Origin: CAYMYN01 sp964394665 | GTDB lineage: Bacteria; Planctomycetota; UBA1135; GCA-002686595 | Length of the DNA stretch: 64,000 nucleotides | Direction of reading: 5' to 3' | NCBI GenBank assembly: GCA_964394665.1 | Contig: CAYMYN010000005.1 | Location: 124,001-188,000, forward strand | Shown here: positions 17,570 to 28,400 of the stretch, one piece after another | Position numbering within the stretch: the first letter of the stretch is position 1 | How the letters are laid out: the number at the start of each line of letters is the position of its first letter | The notes under the pieces: generated by a model | Databases searched by the model: none | Told to the model about the DNA's origin: nothing | The model's input: the letters and a program-made list of their open reading frames with translations, nothing else | Translations under genes and position numbers: made by a program

Positions 17570-18802
17570 TCAGGCGTCGGCCAGCCGCGGGAGGCGCACG
17601 CGGAAGGTGCTGCCCCGGCCCGGTTCGCTCTCCACCTCGATCCGTCCGCCGGCTCGATCCAGGATCTCGGAGACGATCGTCAGGCCCAGGCCCGTGCCGC
17701 TCGCCTTGGTGGTGTAGAAGGGCTCGAAGGCGCGCGCGAGCTGCTGTTCGTCCATGCCGCAGCCGTCGTCGCGGACCTCGATCAGGACCTCGTCCCGCGT
17801 GCTCCCGACGTGGACGTCGATGTGGCCCTGGCCCTCGATCGCGTCGCGCGCGTTGACGCACAGGTTGAGCAGGAGCTGCTCGACCTCGATGGGGCGTAGG
17901 GGAACGCGCGCGGACGGACCCTCCGGCGGGGGTGCGACGGCGATGGTCAAGAGCGCCTTGTCGCGGACCAGCATCTCGAGGGGCAAGCGCAGGGCCTCGA
18001 GCACCGCGGCGGGATTCGCCGAGCCGGCCTCGAGCTCGCGCCCGAAGTTGGCGAGCTCGCGCAGGAGGCCGACCCCGACCTCGATGCAGCGCGAGATGGC
18101 CTCGGCGCTCTCGGGGTGGCCCTGCTGCTTGAGCGCGAGGGTCTCGCGGACGACCCCGGACATCACGTTGTTGAAGTCGTGGGCCACCGCGCGCGTCAGG
18201 CTCCGCAGTTGCTGGAGCTGTTCCAGGCCGGCCATGCGCGCGGCCTGGGTGCGGAGCTTGGCCTCGAGCTGGGCGCGTTCGTCTTGCTCGTAGACCATCG
18301 CCACCATCTCGGCGACGGCGCTGGCGAACTCGACCTCGGCCTGGGTCCACTCGCGCCGCGGGCCGACGTGTTCGTGGCAGACCACGCCGAAGACCTGTCC
18401 CGAGCGATGGATCGAGGCATCCAGCATCGAGGTGATGCCCAGGGGCCGCAGGTAGATGTCGACGAGCTCCGCGGTGAGGGGGTGCGTGTAGACGTCGTCG
18501 ACCACGATCGCGATTCGCTCCTCGAGCGCCCGGCAATACTTGGGGAAGCGCTCGGTCACGAGCTCCGCGCCGGGCAAGAAAGTGTCCTTGGAGCGCACGT
18601 AGATGCACTCGCAGCGCAGCCGGTCGCGCGCCTCGCTGAAGATCCAGACGCTGAGGCGTTCGACCTCGAGGGCCTGGGCCAGGATGCGGCAGGCGTGGGC
18701 GGTCGCGTCGCCACGCGCGTTCTCGGAGCCCGAGAACGCGCGGATCAGCGCCAATCGAGCCGCCTCGAAGCCGACTTGTACGGTTTGATCGGTTCCCCCC
18801 AT
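17570..18802 (-). CDS. GAF-domain sensor histidine kinase
   Basis: This 410-residue cytoplasmic histidine kinase starts at ATG 18802. A GAF-like sensory domain spans about residues 14-172. A coiled coil (YEQDERAQLEAKLRTQAARM) leads to the dimerisation and phosphotransfer helix with VAHDFNN, His208 being the phospho-acceptor. The ATP-binding domain follows with LLNLCVNARDAIEG (N box), VRDDGCGMDE (G1), FEPFYTTKASGTGLGL (F and G2), and ends SEPGRGSTFRVRLP. The family is the HPK4/PAS-GAF type, where the H box is HDFNN. A cognate response regulator is not nearby. Downstream of MoxR by 64 bp, so it is possibly in the same transcript. Confidence 0.88.
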   Translation of the reverse strand: MGGTDQTVQVGFEAARLALIRAFSGSENARGDATAHACRILAQALEVERLSVWIFSEARDRLRCECIYVRSKDTFLPGAELVTERFPKYCRALEERIAIVVDDVYTHPLTAELVDIYLRPLGITSMLDASIHRSGQVFGVVCHEHVGPRREWTQAEVEFASAVAEMVAMVYEQDERAQLEAKLRTQAARMAGLEQLQQLRSLTRAVAHDFNNVMSGVVRETLALKQQGHPESAEAISRCIEVGVGLLRELANFGRELEAGSANPAAVLEALRLPLEMLVRDKALLTIAVAPPPEGPSARVPLRPIEVEQLLLNLCVNARDAIEGQGHIDVHVGSTRDEVLIEVRDDGCGMDEQQLARAFEPFYTTKASGTGLGLTIVSEILDRAGGRIEVESEPGRGSTFRVRLPRLADA

Positions 18803-18866
18803 CGCGGCTCCGGTTTGGCCTGCTTCATCCACGACCCAGGTCGGTTCGCTCTCGTCTGGCAACGGC

Positions 18867-19867
<1,001 letters not shown>

Positions 19868-19871
<4 letters not shown>

Positions 19872-20566
19872 GCCGCGCGCTCCCGCACCAGGTGCTCCAG
19901 CTCGAACAGGCTTCCCACGCGCGGACAAGCGGCGTCGGCGTGGCGGCCGTGGTGATCGACGAGCACGGCTTCGATCCCCGCGCAGCGCGCGCCCTCGACG
20001 TCGTTGGTCGGGTGATCCCCGGCGTGCAGCGTCTCGGACGGCAGGCTCCCCGTCAGCGCCAGTGCGCGCTCGAAGATCTCGGCGCCGGGTTTCTCGCAGC
20101 GGGCCTCTGCCGAGCTGACGACCGCGGCGAGCGGGCCCGCGAGGCCCAGATCCGAGAGCAGGCCGGCGAGCCGCGCGCTCCAGTTGGACACCACGGCCAC
20201 CCGCAGACCCCGCTCGGCCAGGCCCTCCAGCAGTTGCCGGGCGCCGGGGTAGGGGACGAACGTGCGCGGGTCGCTGAATCGCTCGAAGAGCTCGCGGGAG
20301 ATGCCGGGGAGGGTCTCCGGAGCCAGGCCCAGATCGGTCCGGAAGATGCGTTCGATGAAGGCCTCGAACCAGGGATCGGAGTAGCGATAGGCGCCTCCGA
20401 GCTCGACCGGCAGGGCGTCATGGGCCGCCCGCATCCGCTCGCCCATGGCCGCGGCGTCGATCGCCAGGCCGTGGGCCCGGGCGACCCGGGCATAGATCTC
20501 CGCCCGGGAGGGATTCTCTTGGATCAGGGTCCCGCCGGCGTCGATGAACAAGGTCCTGAGGGGCAT
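19868..20566 (-). CDS. HAD-superfamily protein, REG-2/HDHD3-like
   Basis: This 232-residue HAD subfamily IA protein starts at ATG 20566. Motif I is FIDAGGTL, in which the usual second Asp (DxD) is Gly, as in the HDHD3/REG-2 branch. Motif II is VAVVSNWS, motif III has a Lys in EKPGAEIFERAL, and motif IV is HAGDHPTNDVEGARCAG. The loss of the general acid/base Asp suggests it may not be an ordinary phosphatase. It overlaps moxR downstream and is divergent from a TPR lipoprotein gene 24 bp away, with which it may share a promoter box. Confidence 0.8.
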
Positions 20567-20573
20567 CGGGTGG

Positions 20574-20581
20574 CTTATAGT
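20574..20581. promoter_or_regulatory. Overlapping divergent -10 boxes
   Basis: CTTATAGT reads as TATAGT on the plus strand (20576-20581, 9 nt before ATG 20591) and as TATAAG on the minus strand (20574-20579, 7 nt before ATG 20566). Both genes would be leaderless or nearly so. No convincing -35 boxes are visible. Confidence 0.4.
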
Positions 20582-20590
20582 CGGGGACGG

Positions 20591-21670
20591 ATGGGAGCTT
20601 CGCACAACCAGGGGATGGGTGCCACCGCACCCGCCGCGGGTCCGGGTCGGGGCCTGCGCGGGTGGGCGGCCTGCTTGGCGGGTTCCCTCCTCGCCCTGGG
20701 TGGCTGCAGCGCGCCGATCCTGCGGGCCGAACACGTGGACGCGAGCGCGGCCGAGCAGGCGAGCCGCAGCGGCGACTGGGAGCGCGCGGCGGACCTCTGG
20801 TACCGCGTCTACCTGGCCCAGGGTGGATCCGAAGTGCGCGCCTACTACGAGACGGCGCGCGCGCTGCTCCACACCGGCGATCGCGACAGCGCCTGCGCGC
20901 TGCTCGACCAAGGCCTGCTGGTGTTCCCCGATCATCCCGACCTGCTCGAGCTGCGGGCGCGCGTGCTCGCCGAGTCGGGTTTCCGGCGCGCGGCCGAAGA
21001 GGCGCTCTCCCGCGTCGTGGCCCAGCAACCGGCGCGGGTCTCGGCCCTCGGCGCGCTGGCTCGCATCCGCATGCAGCTCGGCCTCGAGCGCCGCGCGATC
21101 GAGCCCCTGCAGAGCATCCTGCGCATCACCGGCGGGGACGCCGAGACCTACCACCTGCTCGCGGACGCCCTGCGCATCAGCCAGCGTCCCCTGGAGGCCT
21201 TCGACGCCTACGTCGCCGCCCTGGAGCGCGGCGCGAACTCGCACGGATTGCTCCTGCAGGCCGCTCAGCTCGCGATCGAGCCCGAGGTGCGTTCGGCCCG
21301 TCCCGATGCATTGGCCCGGGCCGGTGCGTGGCTCGACCAGGTCGCCGGCGAGGATCCCCAGAGCGCTCGCGCCCACTTCGTCCGGGCCCTTCTTTGCGAG
21401 GCACTGGGGCACGAAGAGCTCGCCTTGCGGTGTTATCGGCGCGCGGTGGAGCTCGACCTGGGGAACCTCGACGCGCTCACCAACCTGGCGCTGCTGCACG
21501 CCCGGCGCGGTGAGGTCGAGCCGACCCGCGAGATGGTCGAGCGGGCCCTGGCGCTCGAGACCCGGGCTGGACGCCGTTCGGCCCTGTCGGCCCTGGTCGC
21601 GCGCGCCGAGGCGGTCGCGGCCGAGCGCGCCCGTGGACAAGGGGACACGGCCCTGCGCGACGACGGCTGA
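20591..21670 (+). CDS. TPR-repeat lipoprotein
   Basis: This 359-residue protein begins at ATG 20591. It has a signal peptide with lipobox LGGC (Cys39), so it is probably anchored in the outer or inner membrane. A run of about seven or eight tetratricopeptide-like helices follows, for example SGDWERAADLWYRVYLAQGG, LLHTGDRDSACALLDQGLLV and EALGHEELALRCYRRAVELD. TPR arrays bind proteins, so it is probably an envelope scaffold. A shorter start at 20615 is possible. It is divergent from the HAD gene and converges on a small acidic protein across a palindromic terminator. Confidence 0.85.
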   Translation: MGASHNQGMGATAPAAGPGRGLRGWAACLAGSLLALGGCSAPILRAEHVDASAAEQASRSGDWERAADLWYRVYLAQGGSEVRAYYETARALLHTGDRDSACALLDQGLLVFPDHPDLLELRARVLAESGFRRAAEEALSRVVAQQPARVSALGALARIRMQLGLERRAIEPLQSILRITGGDAETYHLLADALRISQRPLEAFDAYVAALERGANSHGLLLQAAQLAIEPEVRSARPDALARAGAWLDQVAGEDPQSARAHFVRALLCEALGHEELALRCYRRAVELDLGNLDALTNLALLHARRGEVEPTREMVERALALETRAGRRSALSALVARAEAVAAERARGQGDTALRDDG

Positions 21671-21690
21671 GCGCGGCGGCGCCGCTCAGC
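21666..21690. terminator. Palindromic bidirectional terminator spanning both stop codons
   Basis: GCTGAGC (21666-21672) pairs with GCTCAGC (21684-21690) around an inner GGC/GCC stem. The TGA stop of the TPR gene and the TCA (TGA) stop of the opposing small gene both lie in the arms. Confidence 0.5.
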
Positions 21691-21925
21691 CCGCCACCAA
21701 CTCGGCCACAACGCGGTCGAGTTCGGCGCTCAGTTCCTCGGCGAAGTCGTCGCCGAAGTCCATCGCCAGGACGTCGATCTCCTCGAAGGTGTAGCGCCCG
21801 CTGGAGCGGCTGAAGGGGATCCCATACTCCCACTTGCTGCCGTCGGAGGCATGGATCACGACCTCGATCTGGTCGTCGCCCTCCACCGGCCGGACCTCGT
21901 AGCGCTCGACTTCGTAGCTCGCCAT
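21686..21925 (-). CDS. Small acidic protein, paralogue of 45985-46209
   Basis: This protein has 79 residues from ATG 21925, or 81 from ATG 21931 (MPMASYEV). It is acidic, with the pattern DGSKWEYGIPFSRSSGRYTF then EEIDVLAMDFGDDFAEEL. It matches the 74-residue protein at 45985 in order and spacing: DGS-x-x-x-Y, a GR-x-x-F turn, an E-x-D-x-L and DFG followed by an acidic helix. The two define a small family. Neither has a signal or membrane span, so both are likely cytoplasmic. The fold looks like a short beta-sheet ending in a helix. Function unknown. Confidence 0.7.
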   Translation of the reverse strand: MASYEVERYEVRPVEGDDQIEVVIHASDGSKWEYGIPFSRSSGRYTFEEIDVLAMDFGDDFAEELSAELDRVVAELVAG

Positions 21926-22171
21926 GGGCATGTCGTACCACGGCCGGCCCCGGCGCGGAGCGGCGGCGCGGGAAACACCGCCGTCCCGAGCGGGTCCGCC
22001 CCGGGGGCCTGGGACGGCCACAAGTCCGGCAGCCGCAAGGGGTTGCCACCTACGAGCGGAAAGCGCGGCGGGTCGCCGCATCCGCCGGCCGTCGGGGGGC
22101 GAATCCAGGGCGGACCGCCCGGGTCCCCGCCCGGATCCCCGACACCCCGACATCTACGGCCAACCGACCCC

Positions 22172-23608
22172 ATGCGTACCGCCCACTCCGCCCTCGCCGC
22201 CGGCCTGCTCGCGGCGAGCCTGCTCTCCGGCCCGGCCCTGGCCAGCAACACCCTGCGCGTTCCGGCCGACTTCCCGACCATCCAGACCGCCATCGCGGCG
22301 GCCGTGGACGGAGACGTCGTGCTGGTCGCCGACGGTACCTACGCCGAGACCCTGGACCTGCTCGGGAAGGCCATCACCGTGCGCTCCGAGAACGGTCCGG
22401 CCGCGAGCACGGTCGACGGAGGCGGGCAGGCCGTCTACGTCGTGCGCTTCGCGAGCGGCGAGGGTCCGCAGACGCGCCTCGAGGGCTTCACGATCACCGG
22501 CGGGATCGGCCGGACCTACTTCAACCAGCAGACGGTCACCGGTGAAGGCGGCGGCATCCGCGTCCACGCCGCCAGCCCGGTCCTGCGGGACCTCGTGATC
22601 ACCGCCAACAGCGGCCCGTTCGGGGGCGGCCTGCGCATCAGCGGCAGCTCCCAGGTCCGCATCGAGGACACGCTGTTCGTCGGCAACGAGGGCACGACCG
22701 GCGGCGGCCTCTTCTCGACCCTCTCCAAGCCCAAGCTCGTGGGCGTGATCTTCACGGACAACCTCGCCCTCAACGGCGGTGGGCTCTACGCCGAGGGTCA
22801 CGAGCTCACCATCGAGGGTGCCCAGTTCCGCGAGAACACCGGCACGAGCCTGGGGGGCGGGATGTACCTCAACAGCCTGCACGCGAAGATCTCCGGCGTC
22901 GTCGCCGAGCGCAACGGAGAGCTCGTCCAGCTCGGGCAGAACTCGGTCACCTACACGGTCCTGGGCGGCGGCGGCGTCTACGCCACCAACATCAGCGGCC
23001 GCATCCGCGAGTCGGTCTTCGCCGACAACACGGCCTGGGTCGGCGGCGGGCTGTACCTCGCCGGGACCTCGAACAGCGTGCGCGTCGTGAACTGCCTGAT
23101 CCGCGCCAACCAGAGCGGTGCCTACGCGGGCGGGATCTACTTCAACGACTGCAGCGCCACGGTCGTCAACAGCACGATCCTGAACAACTTCCCGGCCGGC
23201 CTGTTCACGACCTACGCCGCGTTCCCGACGGTCACGAACTCGATCCTCTTCGGCAACGGCGGACCCCACTACCCCAACGCCGAGATCTACGGCAACGGCG
23301 TCGCGTACGTCAGCTATAGCCTCACCGGCACGCCGCTGCTGTGGGGTGCTTCGGTCGGGCAGGGCGTGATTCTCGCGGATCCGCTCCTCGACGCGAACGC
23401 TCGGCCCCAGGCGGGCTCGCCGGTGATCGACGCCGGCGACAACGACGCGGTGCCGACCGGCATCCTGATCGACCTGGCGGGGGACCCGCGCTTCCGGGAC
23501 GATCCGGCGACGGTGGATACCGGGCTGGGTCTCGCCCCCGTGGTCGACATGGGTGCGTTCGAGTTCCAGCCGATGATGGCGCCCGCGCCGGCACGTCGCC
23601 GCCGCTGA
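22172..23608 (+). CDS. Secreted right-handed beta-helix protein
   Basis: This 478-residue protein starts at ATG 22172 with a signal peptide cleaved after ALA24. It begins LRVPADFPTIQTAIAAAVDG, the common N-cap of parallel beta-helix proteins, followed by VVLVADGTYAETLDLLGKAI. Repeated coils with a GGG pattern run through the middle (GGGIRVHAAS, GGGLRISGSS, GGGLYAEGHE, GGGMYLNSLH, GGGVYATNIS). The end has the typical DAGDNDAVPTGILIDLAGDPR and VDMGAFEF. This is the choice-of-anchor/polymorphic outer-membrane-like group of exported proteins. Catalytic pectate-lyase residues are not evident. It is probably an outer-surface protein. A C-terminal Arg cluster ends it. Confidence 0.85.
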   Translation: MRTAHSALAAGLLAASLLSGPALASNTLRVPADFPTIQTAIAAAVDGDVVLVADGTYAETLDLLGKAITVRSENGPAASTVDGGGQAVYVVRFASGEGPQTRLEGFTITGGIGRTYFNQQTVTGEGGGIRVHAASPVLRDLVITANSGPFGGGLRISGSSQVRIEDTLFVGNEGTTGGGLFSTLSKPKLVGVIFTDNLALNGGGLYAEGHELTIEGAQFRENTGTSLGGGMYLNSLHAKISGVVAERNGELVQLGQNSVTYTVLGGGGVYATNISGRIRESVFADNTAWVGGGLYLAGTSNSVRVVNCLIRANQSGAYAGGIYFNDCSATVVNSTILNNFPAGLFTTYAAFPTVTNSILFGNGGPHYPNAEIYGNGVAYVSYSLTGTPLLWGASVGQGVILADPLLDANARPQAGSPVIDAGDNDAVPTGILIDLAGDPRFRDDPATVDTGLGLAPVVDMGAFEFQPMMAPAPARRRR

Positions 23609-23627
23609 TCCAGGTCGGCTGAGATGC

Positions 23628-23659
23628 GGCGGGGGGAGCGCGATCGCGCTCCCCCCGCC
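23628..23659. terminator. Perfect 32-nt palindrome between convergent genes
   Basis: GGCGGGGGGAGCGCG with its exact complement, centred on CGATCG, forms a 14-bp stem with a 4-nt loop. It lies between the beta-helix gene (ends 23608) and MOSC (ends 23667), and CGTTTCG follows on the plus side. Probably a bidirectional terminator. Confidence 0.75.
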
Positions 23660-23666
23660 CGTTTCG

Positions 23667-24146
23667 TCAGGCCGGCGTGTGCACGACGTCCATGCCCGGC
23701 TCGAGGATCCCGCCTCGCACCACGCGGCACAGCCAGCCGCTGCGCCCGATCATCAGGTCCGGGAAACGCCGGTCGAGGGGCACCAGCGTGCGGCAGGGCG
23801 CGCGCACGTCGTGCAGCTCGAGCACGACTTCGGATCCGATCGCCAGTCGGTCGCCCGGCCGCAAGCCGGTCGGATCGAGGCCCGCGATGCGCAGGTTCTC
23901 GCCGAAGGTGCCCGGACCGTGATCCACGACGCCGTCCGCGGCGAGGCTGCGGGCTTCGTCCGCGGTGAGCAGGCAAACCGCGCGGTTCGGGCCCCCGTGC
24001 ATTCGGAAACGGTGCCCGTCGCCGAGCAAGCCGAGCGCCCCCAGCGTAGCGCGCTCTTGGGGGTGCTTGGGGATGCCGCCGGGGCCCAGGCACACCCCGA
24101 GCACCCGCGCGCCCGCCCCACCGGGCCCGGGCCCCTCCACGCTCAC
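23667..24146 (-). CDS. MOSC-domain protein
   Basis: This 159-residue protein has a GTG start at 24146 that overlaps the stop of mltA (GTGA, 24143-24146). It is a single MOSC domain, the module also found at the C-terminus of molybdenum-cofactor sulfurases. The key signature is DHGPGTFGENLRIAGLDP, then LRPGDRLAIG, and a conserved Cys118 in VRAPCRTL that would carry the sulfur or persulfide. Stand-alone MOSC proteins are thought to handle sulfur transfer or detoxify N-hydroxylated compounds. The link with the MltA neighbour is unclear and may be only transcriptional. Confidence 0.85.
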   Translation of the reverse strand: MSVEGPGPGGAGARVLGVCLGPGGIPKHPQERATLGALGLLGDGHRFRMHGGPNRAVCLLTADEARSLAADGVVDHGPGTFGENLRIAGLDPTGLRPGDRLAIGSEVVLELHDVRAPCRTLVPLDRRFPDLMIGRSGWLCRVVRGGILEPGMDVVHTPA

Positions 24147-25339
24147 GTCCTCGGGGTCGCCTGGGCCGCGCTACCCGACAGGAACAGGTAGTAGAGCTGC
24201 CCCTCGACGCGCGTGTAGCCCGCCTGGCGCTCGGCGTCGTCGCCGATACCGAGGTAGATGTCCGCGCGACCCGCGGTGCGGATGCCGCCGCCCGTGTCCT
24301 GGTCGAGCAGGAAGGCGCGCACCTGGTCCCCGTCGGTGAAGGTCGCTCCGGGCACGTGGGTCTCGACGTAGGTCAGCGCCCCGCGCGGGAAGATCGACTT
24401 GTCCGTGGCGAGCGTGCGGCCGGGCGTCACCTCGAGGTTGAGGCTGCCGCGCGGCATGCCTTCGATCGGCGTGAAGAAGACGTAGCGCGGGTTGCGGTCG
24501 AGGTAGCGCTGGACCTCCTCGGGGTGTCGTCGGGCCCAGGCGCGGATCCCGGCGAGGTTCGACTCGCCCGGCCCCAGCCGGCCGTCGGCGACGAGCTCGC
24601 GCGCCAGCGAGGTGTACTCGTGTCCGTTGTTGCCGGCGTAGCCGAAACGCGCCATCGACCCGTCGGGCAGCCGCACGAAGGCCGAGCCGTTGACGTGCGC
24701 GATGAACGCGTCGAGGGCCGAGCGGAACCAGATCAGCTCGAGTCCCTGGCCGGCGAGCATCGAGCTGGCCTCGATCACCTGCCGCGTGGGATAGGGCCGC
24801 AGTCCGAAGGGCGTGCGTTGGCCGAGGATCTCACCGCCCGGACCCTTCTCGAGGTCCTCGGGCAAGCCGTACAGCGGGTACCGATAGGGGCCGCCCGCCG
24901 ACAGGCTGCCCTCGATGATGGGCGTGCAGTACGCGGTGAAGAGCACGCCGCCGCCGCGACCGTCCCAGCCCGCGCTGCGGTAGACGCTGAACTCGCGGCG
25001 GAGTGCGTCCTCGAACTCGGCGGCGGTGCGCGCCTCGAGCAGCAGCTCGCGGAAGCGCTCGAGGCTCGCCAGAGCGCGCGCATGCGTGATGCCCTCGACC
25101 GGGAAGAAACGTTTGGAGCTCTCGCGTTTCGTCCACTCGAGCGAACGCTCGAGCGAGGGCAGGATCTCGGCGCGCGCCGACCACTGGTGGGCGAAGGAGG
25201 GCCACTCGTGCTGCGGCACCGGCAGGAGCGCCGGCGCCCCCGGTGGGAGCGGCTGCTCGAAGTTCTTCATGGCCGGCGGCGCGGCGCGGCAGGCGGCCAG
25301 GGACAGGGTGAGCGCGAGCAGGGCGGCGATGCGGCTCAT
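24143..25339 (-). CDS. mltA: Membrane-bound lytic murein transglycosylase A (MltA)
   Basis: This 398-residue lipoprotein has lipobox LAAC (Cys17) and is likely in the outer membrane facing the periplasm. The MltA domain starts around residue 90, with VLFTAYCTPIIEGS for the substrate groove, then a 3D domain (FLLDQDTGGGIRTAGRADIY) whose Asp residues are the catalytic site in the family. It cleaves peptidoglycan beta-1,4 bonds to 1,6-anhydro-muropeptides. Presence in a planctomycete fits a peptidoglycan-containing envelope. It is followed by the overlapping MOSC gene and is divergent from an MscS channel. Confidence 0.88.
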   Translation of the reverse strand: MSRIAALLALTLSLAACRAAPPAMKNFEQPLPPGAPALLPVPQHEWPSFAHQWSARAEILPSLERSLEWTKRESSKRFFPVEGITHARALASLERFRELLLEARTAAEFEDALRREFSVYRSAGWDGRGGGVLFTAYCTPIIEGSLSAGGPYRYPLYGLPEDLEKGPGGEILGQRTPFGLRPYPTRQVIEASSMLAGQGLELIWFRSALDAFIAHVNGSAFVRLPDGSMARFGYAGNNGHEYTSLARELVADGRLGPGESNLAGIRAWARRHPEEVQRYLDRNPRYVFFTPIEGMPRGSLNLEVTPGRTLATDKSIFPRGALTYVETHVPGATFTDGDQVRAFLLDQDTGGGIRTAGRADIYLGIGDDAERQAGYTRVEGQLYYLFLSGSAAQATPRT

Positions 25340-25345
25340 GGCCGC

Positions 25346-25373
25346 AGGATACGGGTCTGCGCGGGTGGCTCAA
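25346..25373 (-). promoter_or_regulatory. Predicted mltA promoter
   Basis: On the minus strand, TTGAGC (25373-25368), a 16-bp spacer and TATCCT (25351-25346). The -10 box ends 6 nt before the ATG at 25339, so the mRNA would be leaderless. Confidence 0.5.
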
Positions 25374-25454
25374 CCGGCGCGCGGGCCGCGGGTTCAGGAC
25401 GAGCGCCGGTTGGTACAGTCTGCCGCCCGGGCGCCACGGCCGAAGGTCCCGAAC

Positions 25455-28400
25455 ATGAGCCGCAGTTCATCGCGAGTCGACCGGTTCCTCGCGCTCCTCC
25501 TGGCGCTGGCAGCGTGGAACGCGCCGTCGGGCCTCCCCTTGGCCGCCGCCCAGGTCGCCGGGCCCCCTCCGGCGGTCCGCGCACCCCAGGTCGCCCTCGA
25601 GGAGCTCTCGGCCCTGCGCCGGGAGATCGAGGCGGACGCGGCCGAGGAGGGGCCGCGCCTCGACGAGGACGCTCGCCGCCAGGCCCTCGAGGCCCTCGAT
25701 GCGGCCGAGCGCGACCTGCGCACCGCGGCGGCGTCGATCGATCGGACGGCCGAGTTCGTGCTCCTCACCGAGGACGCGCCCAACCGGTTGGCGGCCCTGG
25801 GCGAGGAGCTTGCCCGCCCGCCGGCCGAGAGTCGCGCCGAGCTGCCCCAGGGCGCGACGATCACCGAGGTCGAGCAGCTCCGGGCCCAGGCCGAGGCCGA
25901 GCTCGCCGCGCGCCGAGCGGCCCTCGAGGAGCTGGTCCTCGACTCCCAGCGACGCGCCGAGGCGCGGGCCACCCTGCCGGGGGAGCTCTCGCGGGCGCGC
26001 CAGGAGCTCGAGGCCGTGGACGAGACGCTGGGCGCCCTCCCCGCCGACCCGCCGGGCCTGGCGGAACGGGTGCGGCGCAAGCGCCTGCTCGCGGAACGGG
26101 AACGCCTGCGGGCGCGGGTCGAGGAAGTGACCAGCGAGCTGGCGAGCTACCAGGCACGCTCCGAGACCCTGCCGCTGCGCCGCGAACGCGCGCAGCGCCG
26201 CGTGGTCGAGGCGGAGCAGCTCCTCGCCGATTGGCGTCGCGTCGAGGCCGAGCGGCGCCGCGCGGACGCCGAGCGCGCGTCGGAGGAGGCTCGACGCCTG
26301 CGCCGCCAGGCGACCGCCGAGCTGGCGCCGCTGCGCGCCTACGCGCTCGAGAACGAGCGCCTCGCCGCGCTGCGGGCCGAGGGCGGGCCGGTCCCGAGCA
26401 CGTTGGCGCAGATCGAGGCGGCCCAGGCCGACCTCGACGCGGCGCGCGCGTTGCTCTCCCAACGCATCGCGCGCTACACCAGCCTGCGCACCAAGCTCGA
26501 GGCGGTCGGCCTGATCCCCTCGATGGCGCGTCTGCTCAGCGAGGAGTACGAGCGCCTGGGAGACGTGCAGCGCGTCGAGCAGAGTCCGCGCGGACGGAGT
26601 GCGCGGCTCTCGGACGCCCAGTTGCAGGCCTTGCTGTTCGAGGATCAGCTCGCCGAGCTCCCGCCGGCGCAGGAAGAGGCCGCGGTGCTGCTCGTCGGCT
26701 TGCCGCCGGCCGCAGGGCCCGAGGACCGGGCCGTGCGCGAGGCCGCGGCGCTGCAGCTCGTCAGCGCGCGGCACGAGCTCGTGGAGCGTCTCGCGGACGA
26801 CTACAAGGATCTCTACGACGTGCTCGAGGCGCTCGAGTTCGTCTCGCGTTCCTTGGCGGCGGTGACCGCCGAGTACCGCGCCTACATCGAGGAGAACATC
26901 CTCTGGATCCGCAGCGTCCCGGAGATCCTGCCCAAACCCGGGGCGGTGCTGGATGCGATCGCCTTCGTGCTCGACCCCGTGGCCTGGAACGCCGCGCTCC
27001 GCTCCGTTGCGGCGACCTGGTCCCGGTTCGCCCTGCGCATCGCGGCGCTGGCGCTCGCGGTGATGCTCCTGACGGGATTGCGGCGCCGCATGCTCGCCGG
27101 GCTGCGATCGACCGGGACGCTCGTCGCGCGCTACTCGACCGACAGCTTCTGGCACACCCTGCGCGGTCTCGCGCTGACCCTGCTGCTGGCCTCGACGATT
27201 CCGCTCACGATGTGGAGCGTGGGGTGGATCCTCACCTTGCCCACCGACGCTCCCGCGGTGGCCGTGGGCATCGGAACCGGCCTGCGGCGAGCGGCGGTGC
27301 TGCTGTTCCCGCTGCACGTCTTCGCCCAGGTCGCGCGGCGCGGCGGGCTCGCCGAGGAGCACTTCCGCTGGCCCGAGCGGGCCACGGCCTCGCTGCGCCG
27401 GAACCTGCGCTGGTTCCTGACGGCGATGTACCCGATCGTCGTTCTCGTCTGGGCCCTGCGCGCCTCGGACCCCGACCATCACAACTCGCTCGGCCGCATC
27501 ACCGCCGTCTCCGGCGCCGTGCTCGTCGCCATGTTCGCGCGGCGCATGCTGCGTTCCGCGGGCCCGGTGCTCGGCTCCTACTACGATCACAATCCCGACA
27601 GTTGGCCCGCGCGCATGCGGGCGCTCTGGCAGGTGCTGGGCGTCGGCGCCCCGTTGGCGCTCGGGTTCTCGGCGGCGGCGGGCTACTACTACACCGCGCT
27701 GCGCCTGGGGACGTCCCTGGGCTGGACCGTCGGGCTGTTGCTCGTGGTCGTGCTCGTGCACGCCCTGCTGCTGCGCTGGTTGTTCGTCGAGCGCCGCCGG
27801 TTGGCGGTCGAGCAGGCCAAGAAGCGCCGCGCGGATGCCATCGCGGCACGCGGGGCGGAGGAGGAAGGCGCGGAGGTCCCCGCGGTCGTGCCCGAGGCCG
27901 AGCTCAACCTGCCCGCCATCAGCGCGCAGACCCAGCAGCTCTTCCGCAGCTTGCTCGGGCTCGCAATGGTCGTGGGCCTGTTCTTCATCTGGAGCGATGT
28001 CCTGCCCGCCCTGCGCGTCCTCGATCGGGTCCAGGTCTGGCCGCGCGTCGCCGTGCTCGAGCCGACTCGTGCGCGCATCGACCACTCGGTTTCCATCCCG
28101 CATGCGCGCAACGGTCAGGAGGTTCCACCGGCGTCGACCTCCGCGGCGACTCCCCCGCTGCTGCCGCGTGGGACCTTGCCGATGCCGGCATCAGCCGCCC
28201 AGGAGCCTGCCTCGGGAGTGACCCTGGCGGACCTCGGACTGGCGCTGATCGTGCTGCTCGTCACCCTGGCCGCGGCCCGCAACCTGCCCGGGCTGTTCGA
28301 GTTCACCCTCTTCCAGCGCATGCAGCTCGATGCCGGCACGCGCTATGCGTTCCAGACGCTGGCGCGGTACCTGATCCTGGTCCTGGGGCTCTCGACCATG

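Noticed and set aside
25467..28103. Long minus-strand open frame antisense to the MscS channel
   Set aside because: Rich in His, Gln, Arg and Gly, which is typical of the complement of GC-rich coding DNA. The plus-strand reading has clear MscS motifs.
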